From assembly GCF_018860425.1 (NCBI RefSeq), contig NZ_JAHKPI010000020.1, positions 124,001 to 188,000 on the forward strand: a stretch of DNA of 64,000 nucleotides, given 5' to 3'. This document shows, one piece after another, positions 44,894 to 53,380 of the stretch. The notes under the pieces were generated by a model that saw nothing but the letters and a program-made list of their open reading frames with translations, had not been told where the DNA came from and made no database searches. The translations under genes and the position numbers were made by a program. Positions within the stretch are counted from its first letter, which is position 1. Every line of letters begins with the position of its first letter. This DNA is from Marinobacter sp. F3R08. Lineage in GTDB: Bacteria; Pseudomonadota; Gammaproteobacteria; Pseudomonadales; Oleiphilaceae.

Positions 44894-45556
44894 TTACAGA
44901 CGCCACAGAGCGTTTACAGGATCGAGCTCGCGAAATGTCTGACAAATCACATCCTGAGCCAGCCTTTGCTCCCACTGCCTGCGACGTTCTGGCGGGGCAT
45001 CAGCCTCAGACAGAGAATCAAGCACAGCCATTGCATAATCCCGTAACGGGCTACTCTGACACTCAATGGCAAGATCGGCCGACATTGTCTTGCCAGTCTC
45101 TGAATATTGAAAGCACTGCCTGATCGTCCTTTTGGCACTTTCCATTTCAACGGGCAATATTTCTGTTTCGTGATCTGCCTGTTCAGGCACCAGCAAAACG
45201 GTTATTCCCCGCTCTGTAATCGCTTCAACGACCTTCTGTGGATCGTTCTGAACCTCCACGTTTTTGTGGTACGGCCATATGTCAAACATGCAGTAGTCGG
45301 CGCATGGAGTTTCCTGCTGGAAAGTAAAGAAGTCCGGATACGCGTAAAATTCTGCACCCTTTTCCCGGTAGCGGTCATAAAACGCAGTAACGCAGGCCAT
45401 AATAAGGTTCATCGCACCGAGGCCTTCCGTTCGATGCGGAGTCACAATGCCGACGCGATCAGTCTCCTTGAATGACGCAAAAAAATCGGCATGCCGGATT
45501 GGCTCACCACGCCAATTGATCTGAAAATCACTGCCTCTCAAGCGGCTACTGTGCAT
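44894..45556 (-). CDS. Protein of unknown function next to the MocR/Nit1C region
   Basis: A 220-residue protein I do not recognise. No signal peptide or membrane helix is seen. Distinct features are a mid-section rich in aromatics (FYAYPDFFTFQQ, then CADYCMFDIWPYHKNVEV), an ITVLLVPEQADHETEILPVE strand-loop, and a helical C-terminal third (PPERRRQWEQRLAQDVICQTFREL). The DRVGIVTPHRTEGLGAMNLIMACVTAFYDRY block near the N-terminus looks like a conserved core. It lies downstream of the MocR regulator on the same strand, 95 bases away, beyond a hairpin. Codon use and length argue for a real gene. Function unknown. Confidence 0.65.
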   Translation of the reverse strand: MHSSRLRGSDFQINWRGEPIRHADFFASFKETDRVGIVTPHRTEGLGAMNLIMACVTAFYDRYREKGAEFYAYPDFFTFQQETPCADYCMFDIWPYHKNVEVQNDPQKVVEAITERGITVLLVPEQADHETEILPVEMESAKRTIRQCFQYSETGKTMSADLAIECQSSPLRDYAMAVLDSLSEADAPPERRRQWEQRLAQDVICQTFRELDPVNALWRL

Positions 45557-45631
45557 GTGCTTTGAAGCTCCATCCGGTTTTTACACTCTTTTCGATTGTG
45601 ACCATTGGCACCAGCCGCACATCGAAACGGC

Positions 45632-45656
45632 CCTGATCTGTAGCAACCAGATCAGG
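45632..45656 (-). terminator. Hairpin at the end of the MocR gene
   Basis: CCTGATCTG (45632-45640) and CAGATCAGG (45648-45656) form a perfect 9-bp stem with a seven-base loop. It overlaps the regulator's stop codon. No T-tract follows on the minus strand, so termination may be partial. Confidence 0.5.
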
Positions 45657-47052
45657 TCGTCAATGAGGAGAGATAGGCCGGCTGGTTGATCATATCCGCA
45701 ACATATTGAAGCCCTTCTTCCCATTGATCACGGCTAATCGGCCCCCCGAAGCAGAGCCTTAGCGCGTCTGGCGGATTGTTGTCAGTACTGAAGGCCGCGC
45801 TTGCAACAGCGCTCACACCCTCTTGTCGCAGCTGCACCGCCAGTTCAGACGGGTTCCAGTTGGAGGCCTTGGGAAGGCTGAGCCAAAGATGGAAAGCACC
45901 CTCGGCCGACTGAATTCTCTGGGTTCCCAGGTACTGTTCAGCAAGCCTCAGGCGACCAATAGCCTCCTGACGGACGGCTTTACGCATGGCCTCTGCGGTG
46001 CCATCGAGAATCCAATGACTGACCAGGGAGTCCACCAACGGGCTCGACATAACGTACAACGCACGCATGACTCCTGACAGCCGCTGGGCATCGCGCCTTG
46101 TTGGCGCATGGACGAATGCCGAACGCAAGCCCGGGCCAAAGCACTTAGCCGTCCCCATGATGTAATAGGTCAGTTCCGGTGCCAGGTCCGCAACGGAAAC
46201 GACTGACTCCTCATTAAGCAACGTGTAGGCATCGTCCTCTATGATGGGAATGCTGTAGCGCAGCGCAACGTCAGCCAGAGCCTCTCTGCGGCCCTTCGGA
46301 ATGACCGTCGTTGTCGGATTGTGAATGGTCGGGTTCAGATAGAGAGCGGCGACCCCGCCCTGTTTGCAAACTTCTTCAAATGGGCGCACGAGCGGACCAT
46401 CCGAGTCACGCGCCAGGGAATAGAGAGTCAATCCCAGTTGCGCAGCAATAGCCTTGAGCCCCGGATACGTCAGGCTTTCAACGCACACCTGTTGACCGGG
46501 CCGAGCCAGATGACTCAGCAAACCCACCAGCACACTGTGTATACCGGGGCAGACAAGCACCTGTTCGGGCACCGCGTGGCTGAGACTCTGATCCAGCCAT
46601 TTCAACGCAGCTTCACGTGCCTGGACGGATCCGCCGAACGATTGATAACGAAGCATGGAGTAAAGATCCTGCCTCGCTAAAACTGACATGGCGCTATCCC
46701 GAACCTGCTCCACAAGGGTGGGAATTGCGGGCTCGATCATTAAGTTCATGGTCATCTCATAACCACCCCGGCTGGGCGACACCGACGCGACCTTTCCTTT
46801 AACAAACGTGCCAGAACCAGGATGAGAATCTATCAGGCCTCGGGTTTTCGCCTCATTATAGGCGCGGGCCGCAGTGGTGTAGTTGATTCCCAGGGCATTG
46901 GCCAGATCCCGAAGAGGAGGTAACCGGTCCCGCGCCTGGAAACGCCCGCTTTCAATATCTTCATTGATCATATCTGCGATCAATCTATAAGCCGGCAACC
47001 CACTGTCTGATTCCAGCCGACTCCGCCATCGCTGAAGTTCATGTACATCCAT
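45652..47052 (-). CDS. MocR/GabR-type transcriptional regulator
   Basis: A 466-residue fusion of a GntR winged helix (about residues 20-85: YRLIADMINEDIESGRFQARDRLPPLRDLANALGINYTTAARAY) with a class I aminotransferase-like domain (about 110-455). The PLP-binding lysine is likely that in MGTAKCFGPGLRS, and the Asp in IIEDDAYTLL is the pyridine-N partner. Such regulators sense amino-type ligands through PLP. It is divergent from the Nit1C operon; an inverted repeat 75 bases before the start and direct repeats before nitB are likely binding sites. The first ATG (47052) is preferred over a TTG at 47079. In better-known Nit1C clusters a different regulator (NitA) sits here. Confidence 0.9.
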   Translation of the reverse strand: MDVHELQRWRSRLESDSGLPAYRLIADMINEDIESGRFQARDRLPPLRDLANALGINYTTAARAYNEAKTRGLIDSHPGSGTFVKGKVASVSPSRGGYEMTMNLMIEPAIPTLVEQVRDSAMSVLARQDLYSMLRYQSFGGSVQAREAALKWLDQSLSHAVPEQVLVCPGIHSVLVGLLSHLARPGQQVCVESLTYPGLKAIAAQLGLTLYSLARDSDGPLVRPFEEVCKQGGVAALYLNPTIHNPTTTVIPKGRREALADVALRYSIPIIEDDAYTLLNEESVVSVADLAPELTYYIMGTAKCFGPGLRSAFVHAPTRRDAQRLSGVMRALYVMSSPLVDSLVSHWILDGTAEAMRKAVRQEAIGRLRLAEQYLGTQRIQSAEGAFHLWLSLPKASNWNPSELAVQLRQEGVSAVASAAFSTDNNPPDALRLCFGGPISRDQWEEGLQYVADMINQPAYLSSLTT

Positions 47053-47126
47053 ATTTGATATCAGCCCCTTAGCCGCCAACCCGTGTCAATGGACGAAGCT
47101 TACGCTAGTTTCAGGCATAAAATAAC

Positions 47127-47149
47127 CAATCAATATTCATAATTGATTG
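47127..47149. promoter_or_regulatory. Inverted repeat operator near the MocR gene
   Basis: CAATCAAT (47127-47134) and ATTGATTG (47142-47149) are perfect 8-bp arms with a 7-base spacer. The arms are the same word as the TTGATTG repeats near nitB. The position upstream of the regulator suggests autoregulation. Confidence 0.65.
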
Positions 47150-47291
47150 CATTATGGCGCACCAAAAGCAGGCGCCCGCCCCATTACGGGACAACCACTA
47201 CACGGGCTGGCAGAGAGCGCCGGACAAACACCTCATCGCTCACCGGACACTCCTCAAAATATTCTTCGCATGCGCACTTAGTCTCCGATCT

Positions 47292-47352
47292 TTGATTGGA
47301 TATTGATTGCATATTGATTGCTACACCATCTAATCAAATGGCATATCGATTG
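47292..47352. promoter_or_regulatory. Helically spaced TTGATTG repeats upstream of nitB
   Basis: TTGATTG occurs at 47292-47298, 47303-47309 and 47314-47320, exactly 11 bases apart, and as TCGATTG at 47346-47352, about three turns further on. Two of the copies are part of a perfect tandem 11-mer ATATTGATTGC (47300-47321). The reverse-strand word also occurs near 47333 and 47380. This face-of-helix arrangement suits a MocR-type dimer. The rest of the 377-base gap between the regulator and nitB holds no gene that I can see. Confidence 0.65.
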
Positions 47353-47429
47353 CAGATCAAGGCTTGCGACACAGGATAAATCAATCTGCATTGATCCTAT
47401 CGAATTACCAACTACAACGGAGTAAGACC

Positions 47430-47912
47430 ATGCCTAAAGTAACCCAACCACCGCATAAAGCCGGCGACTACTTTGTCGACTACGAAGAAAAGGTCTTCGA
47501 AGATGTTCAAGCCAAAAAAGGCGAGAAAGCGCTTGTTACATTCCACACGGTGGCCTTTGAAGGCTCTATTGGCCTGGTCAATATGTTGCAAGCAACCCGC
47601 CTGCTTCGCAAAGGCTACGAGACCTCTATTCTGCTTTACGGCCCAGGCGTAACACTCGGCGTACAGCGGGGCTTCCCAACAATCGGCGACGAAGCGTTTC
47701 CGGGCCATCAGAACTACACCAATCAATTGCAGAAATTCATGGCCGAGGGCGGCAAGGTCTATGCCTGCCGCTTTGCTCTGCAAGCACTTTACGGCCATGG
47801 CGAGCCGTCATTGATCGAAGGCATTCGTCCAATCAATCCTCTGGATGTGCTGGATCTGAAACTCCTCCATGTGCGTGACAATGCGCTGATTATTGACACC
47901 TGGACCATGTAA
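47430..47912 (+). CDS. nitB: Nit1C cluster protein NitB (MSMEG_0572/Sll0783 family)
   Basis: A 160-residue protein of the family found at the head of the Nit1C cluster, with no known biochemical role. It reads [45 protein letters not shown], resembling the DsrE-like fold where a small-molecule or sulfur site is often found. One cysteine is in [13 protein letters not shown]. The ATG at 47430 follows GGAG at the right distance; the frame is open to 47364 without likeness. nitC follows after 14 bases. Confidence 0.85.
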   Translation: MPKVTQPPHKAGDYFVDYEEKVFEDVQAKKGEKALVTFHTVAFEGSIGLVNMLQATRLLRKGYETSILLYGPGVTLGVQRGFPTIGDEAFPGHQNYTNQLQKFMAEGGKVYACRFALQALYGHGEPSLIEGIRPINPLDVLDLKLLHVRDNALIIDTWTM

Positions 47913-47926
47913 GAGGAGCAGCGGCC

Positions 47927-48940
47927 ATGACCGATTCCAGAGTGGTTCGTGCCGCTGCCGTTCAAATCGCTCCGGATCTCCGGAGCGGTGACGGCACGCT
48001 GGCCAAGGTACTCAATGCGATAGATGAGGCCGCCGCAAAGGGCGTCGAGTTGATCGTCTTTCCGGAGACTTTCATTCCCTACTACCCTTATTTTTCGTTC
48101 GTTTATCCTGCCGTAGCCTGCGGTGCAGAGCACCTGCGCCTTTATCAGGAGTCGGTGGTTGTACCAGGCCCGGTTACCGATGCGATCGCAGAACGGTCCC
48201 GCAAGCATTGCATGGTCGTTGTGCTTGGCGTCAATGAACGGGACCATGGAACGCTTTACAACACTCAGATCATTTTCGATGGCGACGGCCGCATCGCACT
48301 GAAACGCCGAAAGATTACTCCGACCTACCACGAACGAATGATCTGGGGACAGGGCGATGCCTCTGGTCTGAAAGTTGCCAACACGACAGTAGGTCGCGTG
48401 GGTGCACTGGCGTGCTGGGAGCACTACAACCCGTTGGCCCGCTATGCCCTGATGACCCAGCACGAACAGATTCACTGCAGTCAGTTTCCCGGCTCTCTGG
48501 TCGGCCCCGTATTCGCTGACCAGATCGAAGTCACCATACGCCACCATGCGCTTGAGTCTGGCTGTTTTGTCGTCAATGCCACCGGCTGGCTACATGATGA
48601 CCAGATTGAGTCCATCACCACCGACGAAAAACTTCAGCAAGCTCTGCGTGATGGCTGTAACACCGCAATCATTTCACCCGAAGGCAAGCACCTGGCGCCA
48701 CCCGTAACGACCGGCGAAGGCCTGGTCATCGCCGATCTTGATTTCAACCTGATTACCAAACGCAAGCGGATGATGGACTCTGTCGGTCACTACGCTCGCC
48801 CGGAACTACTGAGCCTGGCCATAAACGACAGTCCGGCCCGTTACAGCCACCCTCTCGCTACCAAAGCAGACCCTGAACACTCAAAAGGAGTCGATGATGT
48901 CCACGAGCACGCCAGTCCGTCGCCAGCAATTGATTACTGA
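47927..48940 (+). CDS. nitC: Nit1-subfamily nitrilase NitC
   Basis: A 337-residue nitrilase. The catalytic triad is Glu47 ([12 protein letters not shown]), a Lys in [13 protein letters not shown] (about residue 129) and Cys163 ([13 protein letters not shown]). The CWEHYNPL context is that of aliphatic nitrilases. Genetic work in Pseudomonas links the Nit1C nitrilase to growth on cyanide as nitrogen source; the true in vivo substrate is a nitrile formed from cyanide, or cyanide itself. The enzyme is cytoplasmic. Its 3' end overlaps nitD by 44 bases, which is unusually long and implies tight coupling. Confidence 0.93.
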   Translation: MTDSRVVRAAAVQIAPDLRSGDGTLAKVLNAIDEAAAKGVELIVFPETFIPYYPYFSFVYPAVACGAEHLRLYQESVVVPGPVTDAIAERSRKHCMVVVLGVNERDHGTLYNTQIIFDGDGRIALKRRKITPTYHERMIWGQGDASGLKVANTTVGRVGALACWEHYNPLARYALMTQHEQIHCSQFPGSLVGPVFADQIEVTIRHHALESGCFVVNATGWLHDDQIESITTDEKLQQALRDGCNTAIISPEGKHLAPPVTTGEGLVIADLDFNLITKRKRMMDSVGHYARPELLSLAINDSPARYSHPLATKADPEHSKGVDDVHEHASPSPAIDY

Positions 48941-49994
48941 GCTACAGAACCGCGGGCTTCGTCTCAACGGCCCGGAACAGGAGCATGTCAGTCGTCGCGG
49001 AGGTGCCGGCCCTTCCGATCATCAGGCGGTCACCATTGATGGCGTTACCCTTATGGTGCCGATCCATACCCAGTCCGCCTGGCGCTCACCGTTCAGCGTT
49101 GAGACCGGAGACACAGGCAGCACACTGCTCGAAAACAAAATCCCCATAGCCGATATCACCTTTGCGGATAAACCTCGCTTCTACGATCTGTCGACGGCCG
49201 ATGGTATTCCCTATTCGCACATTGCGACCCTTCACAGCAGGGACGTTCTGGCAACAACCGTGCTGCAGACCTGCATCCGCTACGAAAGCCGACGCAAAGC
49301 GTGCAAGTTCTGCTCGATCGGGCAGTCGCTTCGTGCCGGTCGGACCATTGCTCACAAGACACCCGAGCAGCTGGCGGAAGTCGCCAAAGCAGCGGTAGAA
49401 CTTGACGGCATACAGCACATGGTGATGACCACGGGAACGCCTGCAACATCCGACCGCGGCGCGGCAGTTCTCGTAGAAAGTGCCGAAGCAATCCGGGCGG
49501 CGGTTGATATCCCCATCCAGGCACAATGTGAACCGCCCAAAGACCCCATCTGGTACGCACGACTGAAGGAAGCTGGCGTGGATAGCCTTGGCATGCACCT
49601 TGAGGTCGTTACCCCGGCTATCAGAAATGAGCTGATGCCGGGCAAGGCAGAAGTCACCATTGACGACTACATGATCGCCTTCCGCGAGGCGGTTGCGGTC
49701 TTTGGGCGAGGACAGGTCAGCACCTACATCCTGGCTGGCCTTGGCGACACCAGCGACGCCATATTGGAGACCTGCGACCAGCTCATTGATATCGGGGTTT
49801 ACCCCTTTGTGGTGCCCTTTGTGCCCATCACCGGAACCCCTCTGGAAGATCTCAACCCTCCCGGCAGCGAATTTATGGAAGCCATTCTGGCGCCGCTGGG
49901 TAAGCGTCTGAGGCGGGCCGGAATACGTTCCAGTGATATTAAGGCAGGTTGCGGCCGCTGCGGCGCCTGCTCGACCCTTTCTGAGTACGAGTAA
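48897..49994 (+). CDS. nitD: Nit1C radical SAM protein NitD (MSMEG_0568 family)
   Basis: A 365-residue radical SAM protein. Its presumed [4Fe-4S] cysteines lie in [18 protein letters not shown] as Cys126, Cys136 and Cys139, a C-x9-C-x2-C arrangement rather than the classical C-x3-C-x2-C. A second cysteine cluster, Cys352, Cys355 and Cys358 (CGRCGAC), ends the protein. The barrel is indicated by [24 protein letters not shown] and [10 protein letters not shown]. The start with GGAG six bases before ATG 48897 is preferred; ATG 48894 is adjacent. Substrate unknown. It is the fixed partner of the nitrilase in Nit1C clusters. Confidence 0.9.
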   Translation: MSTSTPVRRQQLITELQNRGLRLNGPEQEHVSRRGGAGPSDHQAVTIDGVTLMVPIHTQSAWRSPFSVETGDTGSTLLENKIPIADITFADKPRFYDLSTADGIPYSHIATLHSRDVLATTVLQTCIRYESRRKACKFCSIGQSLRAGRTIAHKTPEQLAEVAKAAVELDGIQHMVMTTGTPATSDRGAAVLVESAEAIRAAVDIPIQAQCEPPKDPIWYARLKEAGVDSLGMHLEVVTPAIRNELMPGKAEVTIDDYMIAFREAVAVFGRGQVSTYILAGLGDTSDAILETCDQLIDIGVYPFVVPFVPITGTPLEDLNPPGSEFMEAILAPLGKRLRRAGIRSSDIKAGCGRCGACSTLSEYE

Positions 49995-50012
49995 CACTAC
50001 GGAGCACTCACT

Positions 50013-50633
50013 ATGGATACCTCAAGCCGTCTTTCAGCGTACTCCGAATACACCATCAAATGGGCGACACAGGATTGGGAAGTAGAGCAGGCTTATGCAC
50101 TGCGCAGACGAGTATTTTGCGATGAACAAACCCTGTTCGAACACGACGATCGCGATGTCACGGATCAATCGGCACAGTTGCTTGTGGCTCTGGGAGGATA
50201 CGGCGGCTGGCATGAACAGGTCGTTGGTACTGTTCGTATTCACGCAACCGGCCCAGACACCTGGCACGGCTCAAGGCTTGCGGTCGATCCGGGCTTTCGC
50301 AACTGCGGGCATCTGGGTTCAACGCTGATCAAGCTGGCGGTATCAAGTGCGCATGCCCTGGGTTGCCGTCGTTTCTTTGCACGAGTCCAGTCTCAGAACG
50401 AAGCACTATTCCGTCATCTCCACTGGGACCGACTTGGCGAGGAAACCGTGTGCGGCCGGGCACACGTTGTCATGGAAGCCAATCTCGATTACTACCCGCC
50501 CTGCCACGATCCTGTCAGCGGATTTGTGGTGCGCGGTTACACCCCGGACTACATCGACGACATCGCTCCCGGGTTGCTGGAACTTGTCACCACTCAAGCG
50601 CCTGCCGTCGCCACGGAGCGGAGCACCTGGTGA
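50013..50633 (+). CDS. nitE: Nit1C GNAT-type acetyltransferase NitE (MSMEG_0567 family)
   Basis: A 206-residue GNAT-fold protein. The acetyl-CoA pyrophosphate loop is RNCGHLGS after AVDPGF, and the preceding strand VVGTVRIH and following helix fit the fold. LRRRVFCDEQTLFEHDDRD is the conserved N-terminal block of this family. The C-terminal part carries YYPPCHDP. The acyl acceptor is unknown. It starts 18 bases after nitD and its stop overlaps the nitF start by one base (TGATG). Confidence 0.87.
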   Translation: MDTSSRLSAYSEYTIKWATQDWEVEQAYALRRRVFCDEQTLFEHDDRDVTDQSAQLLVALGGYGGWHEQVVGTVRIHATGPDTWHGSRLAVDPGFRNCGHLGSTLIKLAVSSAHALGCRRFFARVQSQNEALFRHLHWDRLGEETVCGRAHVVMEANLDYYPPCHDPVSGFVVRGYTPDYIDDIAPGLLELVTTQAPAVATERSTW

Positions 50634-51589
50634 TGGAACTCTCACACATTCTGGAAAAGGTAAGCGAGTACACCGGGATCAGCCATAAAGAGGATATTGC
50701 TGCAATAGCCCCGACATTGCCTTCGCTGCCGCAAAACTGGCACCCCAACGGAGATGACACAGCGGCCATTCCAGACGCAACAGGATTCACCCTGATGGCC
50801 ATTGAGGGCTTCATCAACGAGTTCGTCAAGCAAGATCCCTGGTTTGCCGGTTGGTGCGGTGTAATGGTCAACATCAGCGATATCGCCGCTATGGGTGGGC
50901 GGCCGCGAGCCGTGGTCAATGCCCTTTGGGACAAGAGTCAGGAAAATGCACAACGTATTTCAGAGGGAATGGCCGCCGCCGCTGAGAGCTTTGGCGTCCC
51001 GATTGTTGGGGGCCACACCAACTTGCGAGCTGCTCAGCCTCAGCTGGCCGTCGCCATTCTGGGCCACGCAAACAGATTACTGAGCGCATTCGCTGCTCGA
51101 CCCGGTCACATCCTGGTCGCAGCAATCGACCAGCGCGGCCACTTTCGCGAACCCTACCTCAACTGGAACGCTGCCACTGACGCGTCATCAGAACAGTTGC
51201 GCGGAGACATTGCCCTTTTACCAGAGATTGCTGAGCGCAACCTTGCCTTCGCAGCCAAGGACATCAGCCAGGCAGGACTCCTCGGGACCGCACTTATGCT
51301 CCTGGAAAGCTCAGGTGTCGGAGCAGAGATCAATCTTGAGGCAATCCCGAAACCAGACGCCATCCCGTGGACAGACTGGCTTTGCGCATTTCCAAGCTTC
51401 GGGTACCTGCTGACCACAGACAGCGACAAGCTGCCAGAGTTACTTGAGCTTTTCAGGCAGCGGGAAATCAGCGCAGCAGCAATTGGAACAATCATGTCGG
51501 ACCAGCAGCTTTGGGTGTCGCACGCCAATCAGCGCCAGCTCTTCCGAGACTTAAGCCACACCCCTTTAACAGGCTTTAAACCGCAGTAA
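50633..51589 (+). CDS. nitF: Nit1C PurM-like protein NitF (Sll0787 family)
   Basis: A 318-residue member of the AIR synthase/PurM superfamily of ATP-dependent enzymes. Typical features are GDDTAAIPD (ATP/metal binding), VNISDIAAMGGRPRAVVNALW and PIVGGHTNL in the N-terminal domain, and AFPSFGYLLTT in the C-terminal domain. Enzymes of this class activate an amide or formyl group by phosphorylation, so a role in amidine or amide activation is conceivable; the actual reaction is unknown. It starts one base inside the nitE stop. An open frame back to 50363 is a shadow of nitE. Confidence 0.87.
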   Translation: MELSHILEKVSEYTGISHKEDIAAIAPTLPSLPQNWHPNGDDTAAIPDATGFTLMAIEGFINEFVKQDPWFAGWCGVMVNISDIAAMGGRPRAVVNALWDKSQENAQRISEGMAAAAESFGVPIVGGHTNLRAAQPQLAVAILGHANRLLSAFAARPGHILVAAIDQRGHFREPYLNWNAATDASSEQLRGDIALLPEIAERNLAFAAKDISQAGLLGTALMLLESSGVGAEINLEAIPKPDAIPWTDWLCAFPSFGYLLTTDSDKLPELLELFRQREISAAAIGTIMSDQQLWVSHANQRQLFRDLSHTPLTGFKPQ

Positions 51590-51616
51590 ATCCCAAAAGC
51601 CAAAGGAGCACCGAAC

Positions 51617-51901
51617 ATGCCTGCAATCAACTTCAATGTACGTTGGCCCGACAACTCTCAGGACAACTGTTATTCACCTTCAACGGTCGTGCGCGAACAC
51701 TTCCGCAAAGGCACCACCATGCCTGTCTCAGAATTTATCGCCACGGCGGAACTGGCACTTAACTCCGCCAGCCAACGTGTTGAACAGAAATACGGCTACT
51801 TCTGCTCAAGTGCCATGGATCAACTGGCGCAACTCAAGGCGAAAGCAGCCCGCTTCGACAACCCGGACAAACAGCAAGTTGAGATTCTCGATATTTCCTG
51901 A
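51617..51901 (+). CDS. nitG: Nit1C small protein NitG (MSMEG_0570 family)
   Basis: A 94-residue protein of the short family that always accompanies Nit1C; function unknown. It begins MPAINFNVRWPDNSQDNCYSP, followed by STVVREHF and MPVSEFI, the conserved core, and has a helical second half (ALNSASQRVEQKYGYFCSSAMDQL). No signal or membrane helix. AGGAG is upstream of the ATG at 51617. It lies 27 bases after nitF and 38 before nitH. Confidence 0.85.
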   Translation: MPAINFNVRWPDNSQDNCYSPSTVVREHFRKGTTMPVSEFIATAELALNSASQRVEQKYGYFCSSAMDQLAQLKAKAARFDNPDKQQVEILDIS

Positions 51902-51939
51902 CGTCTGTCCCCAATCAAACTGATATTCTGGAGCACGTA

Positions 51940-53232
51940 ATGACACAACCTACTCATACCGACAACCACTATTCAGTCATGGTCATCGGCGGCGGTCAGG
52001 CGGGCCTCTCAATGAGTTACCAACTGCAACAGCTCAATCTTGACCACCTGGTTCTGGAAAAGAACACGCTGATGCACGGCTGGAAGAACGAACGCTGGGA
52101 CTCCTTCACCCTTGTAACGCCAAACTGGCAATGCGATTTGCCTGGCCATCCCTACGACGGCGATGACCCGAAAGGTTTTATGACTCGCGAGGAAACCATC
52201 GCCTATCTGGAACGTTTTGTCGCCAAGGTCGACGCTCCGGTGCGCGAAGGTGTGGCGGTGAAAAGAGTCGAAACCGACACCAACGGGACTTACCACATCA
52301 CGACGTCAGATGGTAATTACACCGCTGACCAGGTCGTCGTCGCATCTGGCGGTTATCACGTGCCGGTCATTCCGCGCATGGCCGAACGCATTCCCGAATC
52401 GGTATTTCAGATGCACTCAGCCCAATACAAGAACAGTGACCAGTTTCCAGAGGGTGCGGTATTAGTTGTCGGTTCAGGGCAATCCGGTTCGCAAATAGCC
52501 GAAGATCTGCACCTTGCCGGTCGCAAGGTCATTCTTGCCACAGGCAACGCACCAAGGGTGGCGCGCCGATATCGAGGTAAGGACGTCGTTGAATGGCTTG
52601 ATGAAATGGGGTATTACGAAATCTCGGTTGACCAGCACCCGTTGGGTGAAAATGTTCGCAGCAACACCAATCACTACGTGACAGGTCGTAACGGCGGCCG
52701 TGATATTGATCTGCGCAAGTTTGCCCAGGAAGGAATGGAACTGCTGGGAGTAATGACCGATTTCGACGGTGAAAACCTGATGTTCCAACCCAATCTGGAA
52801 GAAAACCTTGATAAAGCCGACGAAACCCTGAACAGCATCAACGAACGCATCGATGCCTGGATTGAAAAACAAGGGATTCAAACCGAAGCGGGCCCTTCCA
52901 GGTACATTCCCACCTGGAAACCAGAGCGTGAACGCACCAGCTTGAGTCTGGCTGAATATGGCATCACCAGCATCATCTGGTGTATCGGGTTCCGCCCGGA
53001 TTTCGGCTGGTTGGATGCAGCCGTATTCAACGGCGAAGGCCACCCGAAGCATCATCGAGGAGTTACCAACCAAGCCGGTCTGTACTTTCTTGGTCTTGGC
53101 TGGCTGCACACCTGGGGGTCAGGTCGTTTTTCAGGGGTAAGGCAAGATGCCGAGTACCTGGCTGATCAAATCGGTGCTTATCAGAACGGTGCATCACAAA
53201 GAACCGCGACCGAAGAATCGATGACCGCATAA
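51940..53232 (+). CDS. nitH: Nit1C flavin-dependent monooxygenase NitH (MSMEG_0569 family)
   Basis: A 430-residue flavoprotein resembling flavin monooxygenases. The FAD-binding Rossmann motif is IGGGQAGLSMS (from residue 17) and the NADPH-binding one is VVGSGQSGSQIAEDL. The context WLDEMGYYEISVDQHPLGE and CIGFRPDFGWLD are features of the family. The Nit1C oxidase may oxidise an amine or imine intermediate; the substrate is unproven. It is the last gene of the operon; a hairpin terminator follows 31 bases after the stop. Confidence 0.9.
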   Translation: MTQPTHTDNHYSVMVIGGGQAGLSMSYQLQQLNLDHLVLEKNTLMHGWKNERWDSFTLVTPNWQCDLPGHPYDGDDPKGFMTREETIAYLERFVAKVDAPVREGVAVKRVETDTNGTYHITTSDGNYTADQVVVASGGYHVPVIPRMAERIPESVFQMHSAQYKNSDQFPEGAVLVVGSGQSGSQIAEDLHLAGRKVILATGNAPRVARRYRGKDVVEWLDEMGYYEISVDQHPLGENVRSNTNHYVTGRNGGRDIDLRKFAQEGMELLGVMTDFDGENLMFQPNLEENLDKADETLNSINERIDAWIEKQGIQTEAGPSRYIPTWKPERERTSLSLAEYGITSIIWCIGFRPDFGWLDAAVFNGEGHPKHHRGVTNQAGLYFLGLGWLHTWGSGRFSGVRQDAEYLADQIGAYQNGASQRTATEESMTA

Positions 53233-53263
53233 ACCCGTCGACAAACGATCCCTACGATTACCG

Positions 53264-53291
53264 AAGGCTTGCGTTGGAACGCAGGCCTTTG
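53264..53291 (+). terminator. Terminator of the nit operon
   Basis: Arms AAGGCTTGCGTT (53264-53275) and AACGCAGGCCTT (53278-53289) form a 12-bp stem with one T-G pair and a tiny loop, followed by TTGTTATT-like sequence. It lies 31 bases after nitH. Confidence 0.7.
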
Positions 53292-53380
53292 TTATTCGGG
53301 TGTCTCGGGGAGTTAGGGCGCTACCCCTTCAAGTCGGCGAAAACTGACTCTATTGGCGCCACCCTATAACTATGGCCCGC

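Noticed and set aside
47292..47352. Tandem repeats considered as a CRISPR-like array
   Set aside because: Units are 11 bases with no spacers of constant length and no cas genes nearby; operator repeats explain them better.
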